From: Candidatus Aminicenantota bacterium | Lineage (GTDB): Bacteria > Acidobacteriota > Aminicenantia > Aminicenantales > Aminicenantaceae | Assembly (NCBI GenBank): GCA_016783445.1 | Contig: JADHWO010000006.1 | Coordinates: 1 to 62,123, forward strand | Reading direction: 5' to 3' | DNA: 62,123 nt | Shown: piece after piece, positions 33,441-43,033 of the stretch | Position numbering within the stretch: the first letter of the stretch is position 1 | Layout: every line of letters begins with the position of its first letter | Position numbers and translations under genes: made by a program | The notes under the pieces: generated by a model | Told to the model about the DNA's origin: nothing | Seen by the model: the letters and a program-made list of their open reading frames with translations, nothing else | Database searches by the model: none

Positions 33441-35954
33441 TTATTCCAAATTCATTTTCTTCAACAAGGTTTTGAACTGCATGTTTGTGCGAATGCTGTC
33501 AAATAACGGATCCATGCAGAGCCAAGTCAGCCATCTATCTCGCTCCTCGTAAGCCTTGTTTAGCCACTCGATACAATTATTTTCATCGTCAAGGGCAAGA
33601 TATATAAGTGCCAACCCTGTTGGTGAAACATACGTTTGCTTCGATTTACTCATCAAATCATCAAGGACTTTTTTTGCCTCTTTTCTTTTTTTCATCAGAG
33701 CAAAAGTGACTCCAATCAAGGCGTCAACAACTGGATTTAAGCCTAATGAAAGCTCCTTTTCTTTTTGAAACTCGATTAAGGCTTTTTCATACATCGATTT
33801 TTGTAAATAGACTTGCCCAAAATGAAGATGCACCCAACTAAAGTTCGGATTCAATTCATGCGTCTTTTCCCACGCTTCTATTGCTTTATCATATTTTCGA
33901 GAATAGTAATATACCCATCCCAAGTTTTTGTTAATAATTAGAGAAAGGGGATCAAGTTCATGAGCTAGCTTTATCTTTTTTAAAGATTCGTCAAACCGAG
34001 CTATACACATCAAATCCAATGCATACCAATGAAGAGCAGGTGCATAGCGTGGATTAAGCTCGATAGCTCGCTTAAAATCTTTCTCGGCACCTTCCCAATC
34101 CCATTCAAATCTCTTAATTGATGCACTTGTGGTGAATGCTTCAGCAAGCGAATCATCTATTTCAAGTGCCTTTAATAATGCCTCCTTGGCATATAAAAAT
34201 ATATCATTTTGAGGAGTAAGACTATAATCGGGAAGGAGCAAATAAGAATCAGCCAGTCCTATATAAGCAAAAGCATAATTAGGATCAATTTCAAGCGCTT
34301 GCTGAAAATATTTCATTGCTTTCCTTATGGCCTCTTCTGTCCTTTTGGCTAAAAAATATTGACCCTGTAAATACAAGTCATAAGCTTCATTATTATTTGT
34401 AGAGCGCTTTATAATCTTCGCCTTCTCTTCTCCAAGTAGTTTTATCTTCAGATTGTCTACAATCGCTAAAGAAATCTCATCCTGTAAGGCAAAGATGTCT
34501 GCCTCATCACGTTCATATTTCTCAGACCAAAGAGGATAGCCATCGGATACCTTAACAAGTTGCACTGTAATACGTAGCTTATTCCCTGCTTTCCGTAAGC
34601 TTCCCTCTAACACCATTTCAACATTTAATTGTTTCCCGATCTCTTGGATACCTAACTCTTTTCCCTTAAAAGAGAAGGTAGAGCTTCGGGCAGGAACTTT
34701 TAAGCTCTCTATTTTAGTCAGTCTATTTATGAGTTCATCTGCAAGTCCATCACAAAAATAGCCTTGATCCTGTTGTAGGCTTAAATCTTCAAAAGGGAGC
34801 ACGGCAATTGAGGGTTTATCTGGCGGAGTGGGGCCTGCTTCCTTTTTTGGAAGTAACTGCAAGATAATCACCGCTGCAATCACAAGAGCTACGACAACTA
34901 AAGCAGGGATTAAGAGCTTTTTTGAGCTAAATGTTACGGTTATTTCTTTTGAGGTTATTGGTTTTCTCTTTGGTATTACCTTCTCGGTAGTAGGGATCCC
35001 TTTCTCAATATTCTCTAATTCAGAACGCAACTCACCTGCACTCTGATACCTTTTCTCTTTATCCTTTTCCATGCATCTCAGGATTACTATGCTGAGATCA
35101 TCAAGGATTTGAGAATTTATCTCCCTGGGATCTTTAGGCATCTCGCTCTTATGCTTCATTGCTATACCTAAAGGAGTTTCTCCTTCAAAAGGAACTCTCC
35201 CTGTCACCATCTCATAAAGAATAACTCCCAGAGAATAAATATCTGAACGCTGATCTACTTCCTTCACTTCAGCTTGCTCAGGCGACATATACTCAGGCGT
35301 CCCAATCATTACTCCTGCACCAGTTATCCCCTTTGCTTTAAGAGAGCGGGCTATCCCAAAATCCATGATGCGTGCATTACCATCTTTGTCTATCATGATG
35401 TTCTGGGGCTTTAAATCACGATGCACAACTCCTAATCTATGAGCCTCTGTTAATCCTTCACATACCTGTCTGGCAATAAAAAGCGTCTTCCCTGCATTTA
35501 ATGGACCTGCTCTTCTGATAAAACTCTTTAAATCCTCACCAGAGACATATTCCATAGTGATATAGTGAATCCCTTTCTCCTCATCCAAGTCGTACATACC
35601 ACACACATTTTTGTGGCGTATCTTCCGTGCTATTTTCAGCTCACTCCTAAAGCGTTCTATGGTCTTTTTATCTGATGCGATTTCAGGTTTTATGAGCTTT
35701 AATGCGACTTCTTCCTTAATCTTCTTGTCTTCTACCCTATAGACATTGCCCATGCCTCCTTTTCCAAGTTCTTCGATGATCTCGTATCTTCCAGCAAAAG
35801 TAGTTCCTCTGGTTAGTTCATTTGTGGGTGTTTCAAGAGTCTTTGTGGGAGAGGCAGGGATTTCCTCTGATGAAGGAAGAGGTGTAGCACACTTTTTACA
35901 GAATTCGGAGTCAGAGGTGTTATCGGTATTGCATTTAGGACATTCTACACTCAT
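33441..35954 (-). CDS. Membrane Ser/Thr protein kinase with zinc ribbon, TolB-like domain and TPRs
   Basis: 837 residues from the ATG at 35954 (GGGAGAG just upstream; MSVECPKCN is the normal family start). Order: zinc ribbon CPKC...CKKC (about 4-24); PknB-type kinase (about 45-310) with GKGGMGNVYRV, lysine in VALKLI, HRDLKPQN, DFG and TPEYMSPEQ; a transmembrane helix (LLIPALVVVALVIAAVIIL, about 350-370); an extracytoplasmic TolB/adenylate-cyclase-associated domain starting PSIAVLPFEDLS; then about eight TPRs to the end. All catalytic residues are present. It may sense an envelope signal through the TPR part and phosphorylate cytoplasmic targets. An in-frame tail lies beyond the stop. Confidence 0.93.
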   Translation of the reverse strand: MSVECPKCNTDNTSDSEFCKKCATPLPSSEEIPASPTKTLETPTNELTRGTTFAGRYEIIEELGKGGMGNVYRVEDKKIKEEVALKLIKPEIASDKKTIERFRSELKIARKIRHKNVCGMYDLDEEKGIHYITMEYVSGEDLKSFIRRAGPLNAGKTLFIARQVCEGLTEAHRLGVVHRDLKPQNIMIDKDGNARIMDFGIARSLKAKGITGAGVMIGTPEYMSPEQAEVKEVDQRSDIYSLGVILYEMVTGRVPFEGETPLGIAMKHKSEMPKDPREINSQILDDLSIVILRCMEKDKEKRYQSAGELRSELENIEKGIPTTEKVIPKRKPITSKEITVTFSSKKLLIPALVVVALVIAAVIILQLLPKKEAGPTPPDKPSIAVLPFEDLSLQQDQGYFCDGLADELINRLTKIESLKVPARSSTFSFKGKELGIQEIGKQLNVEMVLEGSLRKAGNKLRITVQLVKVSDGYPLWSEKYERDEADIFALQDEISLAIVDNLKIKLLGEEKAKIIKRSTNNNEAYDLYLQGQYFLAKRTEEAIRKAMKYFQQALEIDPNYAFAYIGLADSYLLLPDYSLTPQNDIFLYAKEALLKALEIDDSLAEAFTTSASIKRFEWDWEGAEKDFKRAIELNPRYAPALHWYALDLMCIARFDESLKKIKLAHELDPLSLIINKNLGWVYYYSRKYDKAIEAWEKTHELNPNFSWVHLHFGQVYLQKSMYEKALIEFQKEKELSLGLNPVVDALIGVTFALMKKRKEAKKVLDDLMSKSKQTYVSPTGLALIYLALDDENNCIEWLNKAYEERDRWLTWLCMDPLFDSIRTNMQFKTLLKKMNLE

Positions 35955-36120
35955 TGCTCTCCCGCTGTTTACTTGGCAAAAGAATATCAATAAGTGAGGG
36001 GAGTGTCAAATTAAATATAGACTTCTCCCCGTGTAACGGATATGTAACAGATTGTGCTTAAAAACGCCTAATTATGGATACGGATGCCTAAATGAAAGTG
36101 AGGACTTTCCAGAGGAAAGC

Positions 36121-36196
36121 TGGTACGCCTGACAGGAATCGAACCTGCGACCTACGGATCCGGAATCCGTCGCTCTATCCCCTGAGCTACAGGCGC
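36121..36196 (-). tRNA. tRNA-Arg (anticodon CCG)
   Basis: A 76-nt tRNA including an encoded CCA. Acceptor GCGCCTG pairs with CAGGCGT (G1 opposite U72). The D-arm is GCTCAGGGGATAGAGC. The anticodon stem ACGGA/TCCGT encloses loop TTCCGGA, giving anticodon CCG. The T-arm is CGCAGGTTCGATTCCTGTC, close to canonical. The gene is the only intact member of a series of partial copies to its right (44080, 47054, 56869) and a 3'-half relic to its left. Confidence 0.95.
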
Positions 36197-36209
36197 TCCG
36201 CATTGAATA

Positions 36210-36238
36210 ATATTACTCTATCAGACTAATATTGTAAA
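36210..36238 (-). promoter_or_regulatory. Promoter of the tRNA-Arg gene
   Basis: On the minus strand TTTACA (36233-36238) and TAATAT (36210-36215) are separated by 17 bp, and the mature tRNA begins 14 nt downstream. The same promoter, slightly changed, accompanies the partial tRNA copies at 44.1 and 47.1 kb. Confidence 0.65.
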
Positions 36239-36409
36239 TCAGCGGTAACAGTCACATTCCAGTCACTAAAGGTTGGAATTCAGGTAAATGGTTAAATTCA
36301 AGTGTATAAAATACATAAATCATAAACTAATTAAAAGTCAATGACTGACAAATTTCAAATCCGATAGCTTTGTTCTATAGACTTTCCGGGCACCTCAATG
36401 TTTAAAAAT

Positions 36410-37951
36410 TCAGCGTTGTGGTAACTCGCTGAAAATACTTGTTTTTGTTTTTTTCGCAAACTCTGGAACAATCCATTTAACAGGTGGCATTTCCACCTTA
36501 TCTGGCAGGTCGGACATATCCCCGGTAGCTGCAAAGTGCATGATCCCTTTGCGAAATTTCTCTGAGACTCTCAGAGCTGCTCTGATGGCCCCATGGGGCC
36601 CCCTAATCACAGGAATAAACCTGCTATTTTTAAAATAAGGAACCAGTTCGAGCGCATTCTCATATGGAGTAGATGTGTCCCAGGTTCCTTGAACAATGAC
36701 GGTCGGGATATCGGTTTCGAAGTTTTGACGGAATTCATCGCCCAGGTCGCTTCCCCAGACCGGACAACCTACCATGTAATCCCAACTGCCCAGTCCGGTA
36801 ATTTTTACAGCCGGATCGGCTTTGTATTCCGCCAGACGTTCCTGTGTGATACCGGAGCCACAGTCGAGCATCCAATAACTCACGGTTCTGAAACTTCTTC
36901 CGCTATTTTGATACCTGCGAACCGCTCTTTCAGCCGCCTTGCTGAAATCGCCGTTATAAAGAGTGATCACATCGGCTGGCCATGCGGGCAAACCGCGGGA
37001 GTAACCTCTCGCTAATCGTTTAATGGACGCTGCATCAAACAAGACATCCTGAGACTCGTTGGTCTCTGGATTGGTGACTGTCACTTTGAAAGGTTTCTCT
37101 TCGACACGTTTGATTACTGTTTGAATTGCTTCGATCATTCCGCCTTCAGGGATTAAATCCTTCAACTCAGGCGCATTTTCTGCTTCTTCGGCAACCCGTT
37201 TATAGACATTCCATAGATGACCGGGATGATCATAGGTGTGGTTTGGACCTTCCATACCGCGAAGAATCGCACGTTCTACAATTTCAGGATAGTAGCGCAT
37301 AAGAGTCATACCCCAGTGTGAACCGAAGCTACCGCCCCATATGATGACCTTTTTGTATCCCAACGCTTTTCGAACATCATTGACATCCGCTGCCGCTTCG
37401 ATGACAGTAAAGCCGCACAAATCGAGACCCAGTTCTTCCCAAATCGCTTTTTCCCTCGCAAGGACTTGCTGAAATTCCGCAACCGCTTTTTTTTCATCGT
37501 ACGGTTGATCCGGAGGCAGAGGCTCTGTGGTCGTCTCGATAATCGTTGTTGGCTTTGACGGTCCAGTCCCGCGCTGACTCACCACAACCACATCTGAAAT
37601 GTCCAGAAAAGGAAGCCACTGCTCCTCAAAAGTGCCAAGCCTCTCAAGGTATCTTTCTAAACCTCCAAAACTCGGTCCGCCGTGCAGATAAAAAATGGGC
37701 GGTGTCTCAGGATTGGCTTTCTTTGACCTCTTGAAACGGTATACTTCAACCACAATCACAGCGCTGTTTTTCTTAGACCGATTTACGGGCACAAACATCA
37801 TCCCCCGTTCGGCGTTGAAAAAGCCGCCGTCCTTCAATACGATACGCTCAGGATACAGGAAAAGCATCCCTGGTTCGGGACTCTGAGCGTATACACTCCC
37901 TGCTATTACAAAAAGCATAACAAAAATGAGAATTCCCCTGCGAAACATCAT
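36410..37951 (-). CDS. Exported alpha/beta hydrolase, S33 (proline iminopeptidase/TAP-like) family
   Basis: 513 residues with a signal peptide (about 1-22, ending GSVYAQ). The alpha/beta-hydrolase core shows the oxyanion HGGPSFGG (about 90-97), QRGTGPS, the nucleophile elbow WGGSFGSHWGM (serine near residue 210) and a C-terminal TAP-like region with the probable catalytic histidine in RGPHGAIRAAL. A lid domain lies between. It likely cleaves N-terminal residues from peptides in the periplasm. It is the first gene to the right of the intact tRNA-Arg, in block 1 of the mosaic. Confidence 0.88.
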   Translation of the reverse strand: MMFRRGILIFVMLFVIAGSVYAQSPEPGMLFLYPERIVLKDGGFFNAERGMMFVPVNRSKKNSAVIVVEVYRFKRSKKANPETPPIFYLHGGPSFGGLERYLERLGTFEEQWLPFLDISDVVVVSQRGTGPSKPTTIIETTTEPLPPDQPYDEKKAVAEFQQVLAREKAIWEELGLDLCGFTVIEAAADVNDVRKALGYKKVIIWGGSFGSHWGMTLMRYYPEIVERAILRGMEGPNHTYDHPGHLWNVYKRVAEEAENAPELKDLIPEGGMIEAIQTVIKRVEEKPFKVTVTNPETNESQDVLFDAASIKRLARGYSRGLPAWPADVITLYNGDFSKAAERAVRRYQNSGRSFRTVSYWMLDCGSGITQERLAEYKADPAVKITGLGSWDYMVGCPVWGSDLGDEFRQNFETDIPTVIVQGTWDTSTPYENALELVPYFKNSRFIPVIRGPHGAIRAALRVSEKFRKGIMHFAATGDMSDLPDKVEMPPVKWIVPEFAKKTKTSIFSELPQR

Positions 37952-38059
37952 CCACCTCCTATTTTTTTGTAAGTCAAATTATGAGAAAATAGAATTTATC
38001 GATTGAACCGCCAGTTGTGAAAATTTTTATTCTCATAGATTTATGGTTTCTCCCTATAT

Positions 38060-39337
38060 TTATGTTTTCAACGCGAAACTTGCTGTAGCCTTGAGAAACA
38101 GCTCTATTTCCTCCGGCGTGTTATAATGACACGCTGACAATCTGATAAAGCTTGATATGCCAAGCTGTTTCAACATAGCCGCAAAAAACGGATCTTGCCC
38201 CGGGGCATGAAGTCTGATCTGCTTTTCCTTGTAAAGTTCACATCCTTTGATTGATTCAATCCCTTCTAGGTTAAACCCGACAAGACATGCGCGACTTGAT
38301 AGATCCTCTCCCATCCCATAAACGGCAATATGCTTCATATCCTTGAAGCCAGCAATTTCATCTGTGCCATTAATCAGCGTAGATAGAAGGCCTGTCGAAT
38401 GTGCCTTTATACTCTGCATGGCAGCTACAACCTGTGCACGCCGATCAGCAGAATCTGTGAAATGGTCGCCAAGCCAGCACAAATAGTCTACAACAGCTGA
38501 CCAGGCCGCATAAGATTGATGCTCTACACCGCCCAGGTCCCAGCTCGTTTCAGGCTTAAAAATATATTTCCAATGCGGAAGCTTTGCCAATCTATCTGAA
38601 ACATGAGCATACCCACATCCCTTAACGCCATAGTTTTTGTAAGGTGCAAAAACATAGGCATCTGCTCCAATCTCTTCGACGTCAATGAGATCAGATGGCG
38701 AGTATTGGACGCCATCGACCATGATATACAAATCAGGGTTTATCTTCCTTGCCTCTTGGACAATTGTTTTGACATCATATATTCCATCGGTGACGTTAGA
38801 AGTGTGTATGACAGCCAGAAAACAGGTATCCTTGTCAATTTTTTCGTAAATTGTATCCAGCTCGACAGAGCCTGTTTCTCGATTGGGCTCGGCGATACGC
38901 TCTTCTTTCCCGTACTTCTCGGCAAACTGCGTTACTGCACTTCGGACTGAAGCGTGGTCTAGTCCAGTTGTAACAACATTTGTTCCGGGGATGGAGGAGA
39001 GAACCGCGTTTGTGATGCGATATATCACGTGGCTGCTGCTCCAGCCTGGTATGGTTTGCCCGGACTTCGCTCCGAAAAAGATCATGAGGTCTTCAATCCC
39101 TTTAGCGGTAATCTCAACTGAGTGAGCAGATCCCGGATTCGCTCTTCCTTGTTGATCAGGCAGGCATGTCTCTTTTGCCATCGTTTTGATTACTGATTTT
39201 GGCCTTAGCGAGCCCGAAGCAGCTTCAAGGTAAATCCGTTTTCCGGAATAAGGATCCCAATCGACATATAAAAATCTGTTTCTAATTTCTTCCATTAATT
39301 TGGGAGAATACAAACCTTTTTCAAAGTCTTCACCCAT
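38060..39337 (-). CDS. PLP-dependent class V aminotransferase / cysteine desulfurase-like protein
   Basis: 425 residues, cytoplasmic. Fold-type I PLP enzyme: the Schiff-base lysine is in FAPYKNYGVKGCGYAHVS (about residues 230-247), the PLP-nitrogen aspartate in IMVDGVQYSPSD, and the HTSNVTDGI segment before it is typical. No cysteine-bearing mobile loop of IscS/NifS or Suf type is obvious, so an aminotransferase, lyase or kynureninase-like function is as likely as desulfurase. No neighbouring pathway genes help. It appears to be transcribed alone, with TCTCCTTTAAAT (AAAGGAGA on the coding strand) 7-8 nt upstream of the start. Confidence 0.83.
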   Translation of the reverse strand: MGEDFEKGLYSPKLMEEIRNRFLYVDWDPYSGKRIYLEAASGSLRPKSVIKTMAKETCLPDQQGRANPGSAHSVEITAKGIEDLMIFFGAKSGQTIPGWSSSHVIYRITNAVLSSIPGTNVVTTGLDHASVRSAVTQFAEKYGKEERIAEPNRETGSVELDTIYEKIDKDTCFLAVIHTSNVTDGIYDVKTIVQEARKINPDLYIMVDGVQYSPSDLIDVEEIGADAYVFAPYKNYGVKGCGYAHVSDRLAKLPHWKYIFKPETSWDLGGVEHQSYAAWSAVVDYLCWLGDHFTDSADRRAQVVAAMQSIKAHSTGLLSTLINGTDEIAGFKDMKHIAVYGMGEDLSSRACLVGFNLEGIESIKGCELYKEKQIRLHAPGQDPFFAAMLKQLGISSFIRLSACHYNTPEEIELFLKATASFALKT

Positions 39338-39577
39338 TGTTCTATCTCCTTTAAATTTGAACCAATATTCCCCGTGTCAACTTTATAAAAGAGAATATTC
39401 CGGATTCTGATGATTTAAAATCCAATCTTGCAACATCGCTTTGTTTTGCATAAAAATATCCTAATGAATTTGAAATTAAAATGCCAATATTTTCTCGGCT
39501 ATTGACCAGTTCATGTTAGGCGAATCTTTCACTCCTGATTCTCCAGTGGAAAAACGGAATAATATGGAGTAATTAAA
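39338..39577. other. AT-rich non-coding region
   Basis: Between the PLP enzyme start and the integrase-like remnant. No ORF, RNA or repeat was recognised apart from the Shine-Dalgarno of the PLP gene. Confidence 0.5.
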
Positions 39578-39784
39578 TTAAGGTTTATTCTCCACTCTCG
39601 GCCTCAACTTATGAGTTCTTTGGGCTGGCAATCTCTGGGTAATGTGCCAATTGTGACCATCTGCACTGTATCCGCTCTCTTCTTGCTTTGAAACAAGCTG
39701 TTCCACCGCCGCCATTTTGAACATGCTCTTCAGGAAAGTAAAATCCCTGTTTACTATGGCTTTCTTACAGGGGTCCCTTTGTTA
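39578..39784 (-). pseudogene. Remnant of a tyrosine-recombinase (phage-type integrase) gene
   Basis: An open minus-strand stretch between stops encodes KKAIVNRDFTFLKSMFKMAA, which resembles the SAM-like core-binding domain of tyrosine integrases (consensus 'tVNRelaflksmFnkA'). The following 45 residues do not match, and the catalytic domain is missing. It lies in the first block beside the tRNA-Arg, where an integrase would be expected. The identification rests on about 20 residues. Confidence 0.42.
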
Positions 39785-39804
39785 GTTATGTGCTTCATCC
39801 TCAA

Positions 39805-40182
39805 TTAACGCTTTTCTTTCGTCCACGAGATTCGTGGTTGATTCTTAAATCTAATCACGCCATTATTTGCTAGATCATAGTAGATGGGGAACTTGAATTC
39901 TTGTCTTTCACGATCCAGGTAAGAGATGGTGTATAAGATGCATTTTTCATTTGGTATTTTCTTTATTTTTATGCTCTTAATAGTATTGTAGTCGTCCTCC
40001 CCTTCAGCGGTTCTAAAAATAATTGCGACTTTCGTCAACTCGAGAAAGCAATCCTTGTATTTTGGTGCCGAGGTCTTCCACACTCCTTGTAGTTCTTCCG
40101 GGACAGTATTTTTTTTCCCGCACCTGTATCCGAACAATACAGTGAGAATTATGAATGCTAACAAAAACTTTTTTGATTTCAT
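39805..40182 (-). CDS. Small exported (lipoprotein-like) protein of unknown function
   Basis: 125 residues from the ATG at 40182, chosen for GGGAGAG 6 nt upstream; an ATG at 40215 would add 11 residues. The N-terminus MKSKKFLLAFIILTVLFGYRC is a signal sequence ending in cysteine, but GYRC is not a canonical lipobox. The rest, GVWKTSAPKYKDCFLELTKV... to PRISWTKEKR, resembles a small lipocalin-like beta domain ('GxW' near its start). Function not recognised. Confidence 0.6.
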   Translation of the reverse strand: MKSKKFLLAFIILTVLFGYRCGKKNTVPEELQGVWKTSAPKYKDCFLELTKVAIIFRTAEGEDDYNTIKSIKIKKIPNEKCILYTISYLDRERQEFKFPIYYDLANNGVIRFKNQPRISWTKEKR

Positions 40183-40386
40183 TTGTGTCTCTCCCATATT
40201 TTCAGCTTGCAACAACTGCCTTTATATATGTTCTGCGGAGATTCCTGACAGAAAAAAACATAATTTCCAGCTAAAACATGCTTCAGACTAAAGACTAGGC
40301 GGATCATAAAGATCTCTTCAGCTGGACTAAAGACATTCATTAATTTTTGCTGAAACCAATAGACGCGTCTGAATTGTCGGACCATC

Positions 40387-42498
40387 TTACTCTCTCTCCT
40401 CCTGGGTCATGGCCTCCAAGAAGGCCTGTACTACCTTCGGATCGAACTCCCTGCCGGCTCTTCGCTTGATGAACTTAATGCCGCTCTGGCGACTAAGTGC
40501 TTTTCGGTAGGGTCGCTTTGAGGTGATGGCTTCAAAGTAGTCGGCCACCGCAAAAATACGGGCATTAAAATTTATGGCTTCTCCAGCAAGACCTTCAGGA
40601 TAACCCTTACCATCAAAACGCTCGTGATGCTGCAATACTATGGGTATGGCTTCGGCAAACGCAGCGATGGGTTCCAATATACGTGCTCCCAAGCGAACGT
40701 GTTTCTGCATGAGCTTTCTCTCTTCGGCTGTTAACTTCCCAGGCTTGTCGAGAATCTCGGGTGGTATGCCGATCTTACCAATGTCGTGGAGCAGCCCTCC
40801 TCGACGTAGACTGTCTAAATCTTCTGAGGAGAGCCCAATTACTTGACCGATTTGCAATGCTATTTTTGTCACGCGTTCGGAGTGGCCAGCCGTCCATGGA
40901 GATTTCGCATCGATGGTCCGAGCTAGGGCCGTAAGCGTACCCCAGCTGAGCTGGTTCAATTCGTCGATCAATCGGGCATTCGAAAAGGCCACCGCTGTTT
41001 GGTCAGACAATTGACGGGCTTGGGCCAAGTCTTCCTGAGTAAGCCCAGGTGGTTCGAGGTACCCGAGGGTAATGATTCCCGAAAACTTTTGTTTGAGGAA
41101 AATGGGCAGGACCAAAAATGATTTGATGCCGCGGCTAGCCAAGGGTGCTAGATAACTCGGAAGAGCTTCGTCTAGTTCTATCAATAAAGTATGTGGATTA
41201 TCGCTGAGTTTTTGCAACTCTTCGGGCTTAAGCTTGATTGTTTCCCTATGTTTTCCATTCTTGTACTTACTTTCCCCGACATAGATCTGAGCCTTATTCA
41301 AATCGTTGGAATCAACTATGGTTACGCTTACACATTCACAGGGAAAAATTTCGCGCATATAAGTGAGTATCGTGTCTACGATTTTCACGTAATCTAATGA
41401 TGAAAGGATTAGCCGGTCGATCTCAGCCATCGTGGTCAGTGTTTTGAATTGTTTACCCAACTGGGCGGCCATTGTATTGAACGACGCTGCGACTTCCTCA
41501 AATTCATCGCCACTTGTCACCGTCACCCGGCTATTGAAATCTCTTCTGGCGATGCGCTGGGTTCCCTCCTTAAGCCTTTCGAGTGGGACCAGACTCCTTC
41601 GGATCTGGTTGATACTCAAGAGTAATACCACCCATAGAGAAGCAAGGATGACAAGGATGAATATTTTTTTGAAGTAGGCCATTGGTTCGAGCACATAGGC
41701 TTTCGGCTCGCTCAGCACCGCTATCCAATTCGGAGAAGAATATGAGCCCTGGAGGCCGACAGTCCGGAAACTGGCCAGATACTCTTCTTCCCCGTGTGAC
41801 CACCCAAATTGACCCGAGGAAGCATGACTCATTTTGAGCACAGCCTCCTCAGGAAGCGATAATGGAAGAGGGAGTGATGAAAAGAGCACATTGTTCGACT
41901 GATCCAGAATACAAAGCTCAGTCATGAACGGCAATGGCTCCTCATATTGCATGTACCAAAGAAACAAGGGGTCGATTTCAGCCCACAGGATTTCATACCC
42001 AGGATATTCGGGATTAAGCTTTTTACTCATAAATATACGCGCCCAACTATCTGAACGAGACTCGATTGATACAACGATCTTACCGGATAGAATATGTTGC
42101 TTCTGCCCCGGAGTTAATTCAGGCGTATTCTGAATACTACCAAAGAAGTCTATATGCTTGCCAGCATCGGTGATAAGCTTAAGACCCTTGATCTCTTGTT
42201 TTATGTGTGTATTAAATCCTTCGGACGGAGTGGGGAGGCTACCGTAGGAGTCTGCCTTAAGGTTGGAAGTAATCATCTTCATCTCGATCTCAAGAATCAA
42301 CAGCCGTTCAAGAATGTTCTGACCCATAGTCTTGCTAGCCTGGTGAAGTCGGCTCTGGCTCTGCTCATTGAGCTGTTTTGTTACGTGGCTAAAAGATAGG
42401 ATTGCCAGGAATACGATGGGAACGAGGGCGCAGGAGATGAATAGAATAAAAATGCGTCTTGCCACTTTGCTTCGGAGAAATGTTATTTCAAATTTCAT
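40387..42498 (-). CDS. Membrane HD-GYP cyclic-di-GMP phosphodiesterase with HAMP and GAF domains
   Basis: 703 residues. TM1 at about 14-36, an extracytoplasmic sensor region to about 280, TM2 at about 281-300, HAMP (RRSLVPLERLKEGTQRIARR) to about 350, GAF-like domain (about 365-510), HD-GYP domain (about 525-690). The HD-GYP motifs are complete: LLHDIGKIGIP, HVRLGARILEP, HHERFDGKGYPEGL and ADYFEAITSKRPYR. It should hydrolyse cyclic-di-GMP in response to an outside signal. Third gene of an apparent operon after the HAMP protein and the pseudopilin (15-bp gap). Confidence 0.93.
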   Translation of the reverse strand: MKFEITFLRSKVARRIFILFISCALVPIVFLAILSFSHVTKQLNEQSQSRLHQASKTMGQNILERLLILEIEMKMITSNLKADSYGSLPTPSEGFNTHIKQEIKGLKLITDAGKHIDFFGSIQNTPELTPGQKQHILSGKIVVSIESRSDSWARIFMSKKLNPEYPGYEILWAEIDPLFLWYMQYEEPLPFMTELCILDQSNNVLFSSLPLPLSLPEEAVLKMSHASSGQFGWSHGEEEYLASFRTVGLQGSYSSPNWIAVLSEPKAYVLEPMAYFKKIFILVILASLWVVLLLSINQIRRSLVPLERLKEGTQRIARRDFNSRVTVTSGDEFEEVAASFNTMAAQLGKQFKTLTTMAEIDRLILSSLDYVKIVDTILTYMREIFPCECVSVTIVDSNDLNKAQIYVGESKYKNGKHRETIKLKPEELQKLSDNPHTLLIELDEALPSYLAPLASRGIKSFLVLPIFLKQKFSGIITLGYLEPPGLTQEDLAQARQLSDQTAVAFSNARLIDELNQLSWGTLTALARTIDAKSPWTAGHSERVTKIALQIGQVIGLSSEDLDSLRRGGLLHDIGKIGIPPEILDKPGKLTAEERKLMQKHVRLGARILEPIAAFAEAIPIVLQHHERFDGKGYPEGLAGEAINFNARIFAVADYFEAITSKRPYRKALSRQSGIKFIKRRAGREFDPKVVQAFLEAMTQEERE

Positions 42499-42513
42499 GC
42501 TCTGTAACCTGGA

Positions 42514-43029
42514 TTAGAACTTAGAACCCAAACCTATGTAACCACCATTATTGGCACGGAGGATGTCATCCCTGCTATCCTTGGCTGTGAGAGGCATAAC
42601 GCTCTTTCCATCTTTCCCCATGCTATACAGGTCGAAGTCGGTATTTAATGGAACCATAAACCGGTCTTTCCGCATCTTTCCCTTCCCTTTCGCACCTTCG
42701 ATTCTAAAGTATTGGTATAAATTTCCCCAAGGATCTGAACGCTTTCCCCATCCTACCTCTTCCAAGGTTTGAGGCAGCTCTCCCCTATCGGTCATATAAA
42801 CCATGATTTGCAATCCTATCTCATAGATATCCCCAATGGCTACGGTGTTTCTCGCCCTGGCGAGGTGATTAGTGTACATTGGCACTGCAATACCCATAAG
42901 TATCCCAATTAAGCTTATTACAATAAGCAGCTCGGTCAGCGTCATAGCCTTACGCTGCCTTCTTCGGTTCTGGCGAGCGAACGGAATGTTATCCAAAAGC
43001 CAGTGCAACACAGGCAACCATTTGACCAT
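42514..43029 (-). CDS. Type II secretion/type IV pilus-like pseudopilin (GspG-like)
   Basis: 171 residues with a long 28-residue leader (many arginines: RQNRRRQRKA) followed by MTLTELLIVISLIGILMGIA, a class III prepilin N-terminus. Glutamate at position 5 after the cleavage site is present, but residue -1 is alanine rather than glycine. The C-terminal part has the GspG-type DPWGNLYQYF and a DLYSMGKDGK calcium-binding-like loop. It lies alone, without secretion ATPase or secretin genes, 4 nt after the HAMP protein gene and 15 nt before the HD-GYP gene. Confidence 0.87.
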   Translation of the reverse strand: MVKWLPVLHWLLDNIPFARQNRRRQRKAMTLTELLIVISLIGILMGIAVPMYTNHLARARNTVAIGDIYEIGLQIMVYMTDRGELPQTLEEVGWGKRSDPWGNLYQYFRIEGAKGKGKMRKDRFMVPLNTDFDLYSMGKDGKSVMPLTAKDSRDDILRANNGGYIGLGSKF

Positions 43030-43033
43030 AATT

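Noticed and set aside
38060-39337. Cysteine desulfurase of an Fe-S cluster operon (IscS/SufS)
   Set aside because: PLP fold is right, but the cysteine loop and neighbouring isc/suf genes are missing; kept as a general class V PLP enzyme.
42514-43029. Part of a type II secretion or type IV pilus operon
   Set aside because: No ATPase, secretin, inner-membrane platform or prepilin peptidase gene is nearby; kept as a lone pseudopilin.
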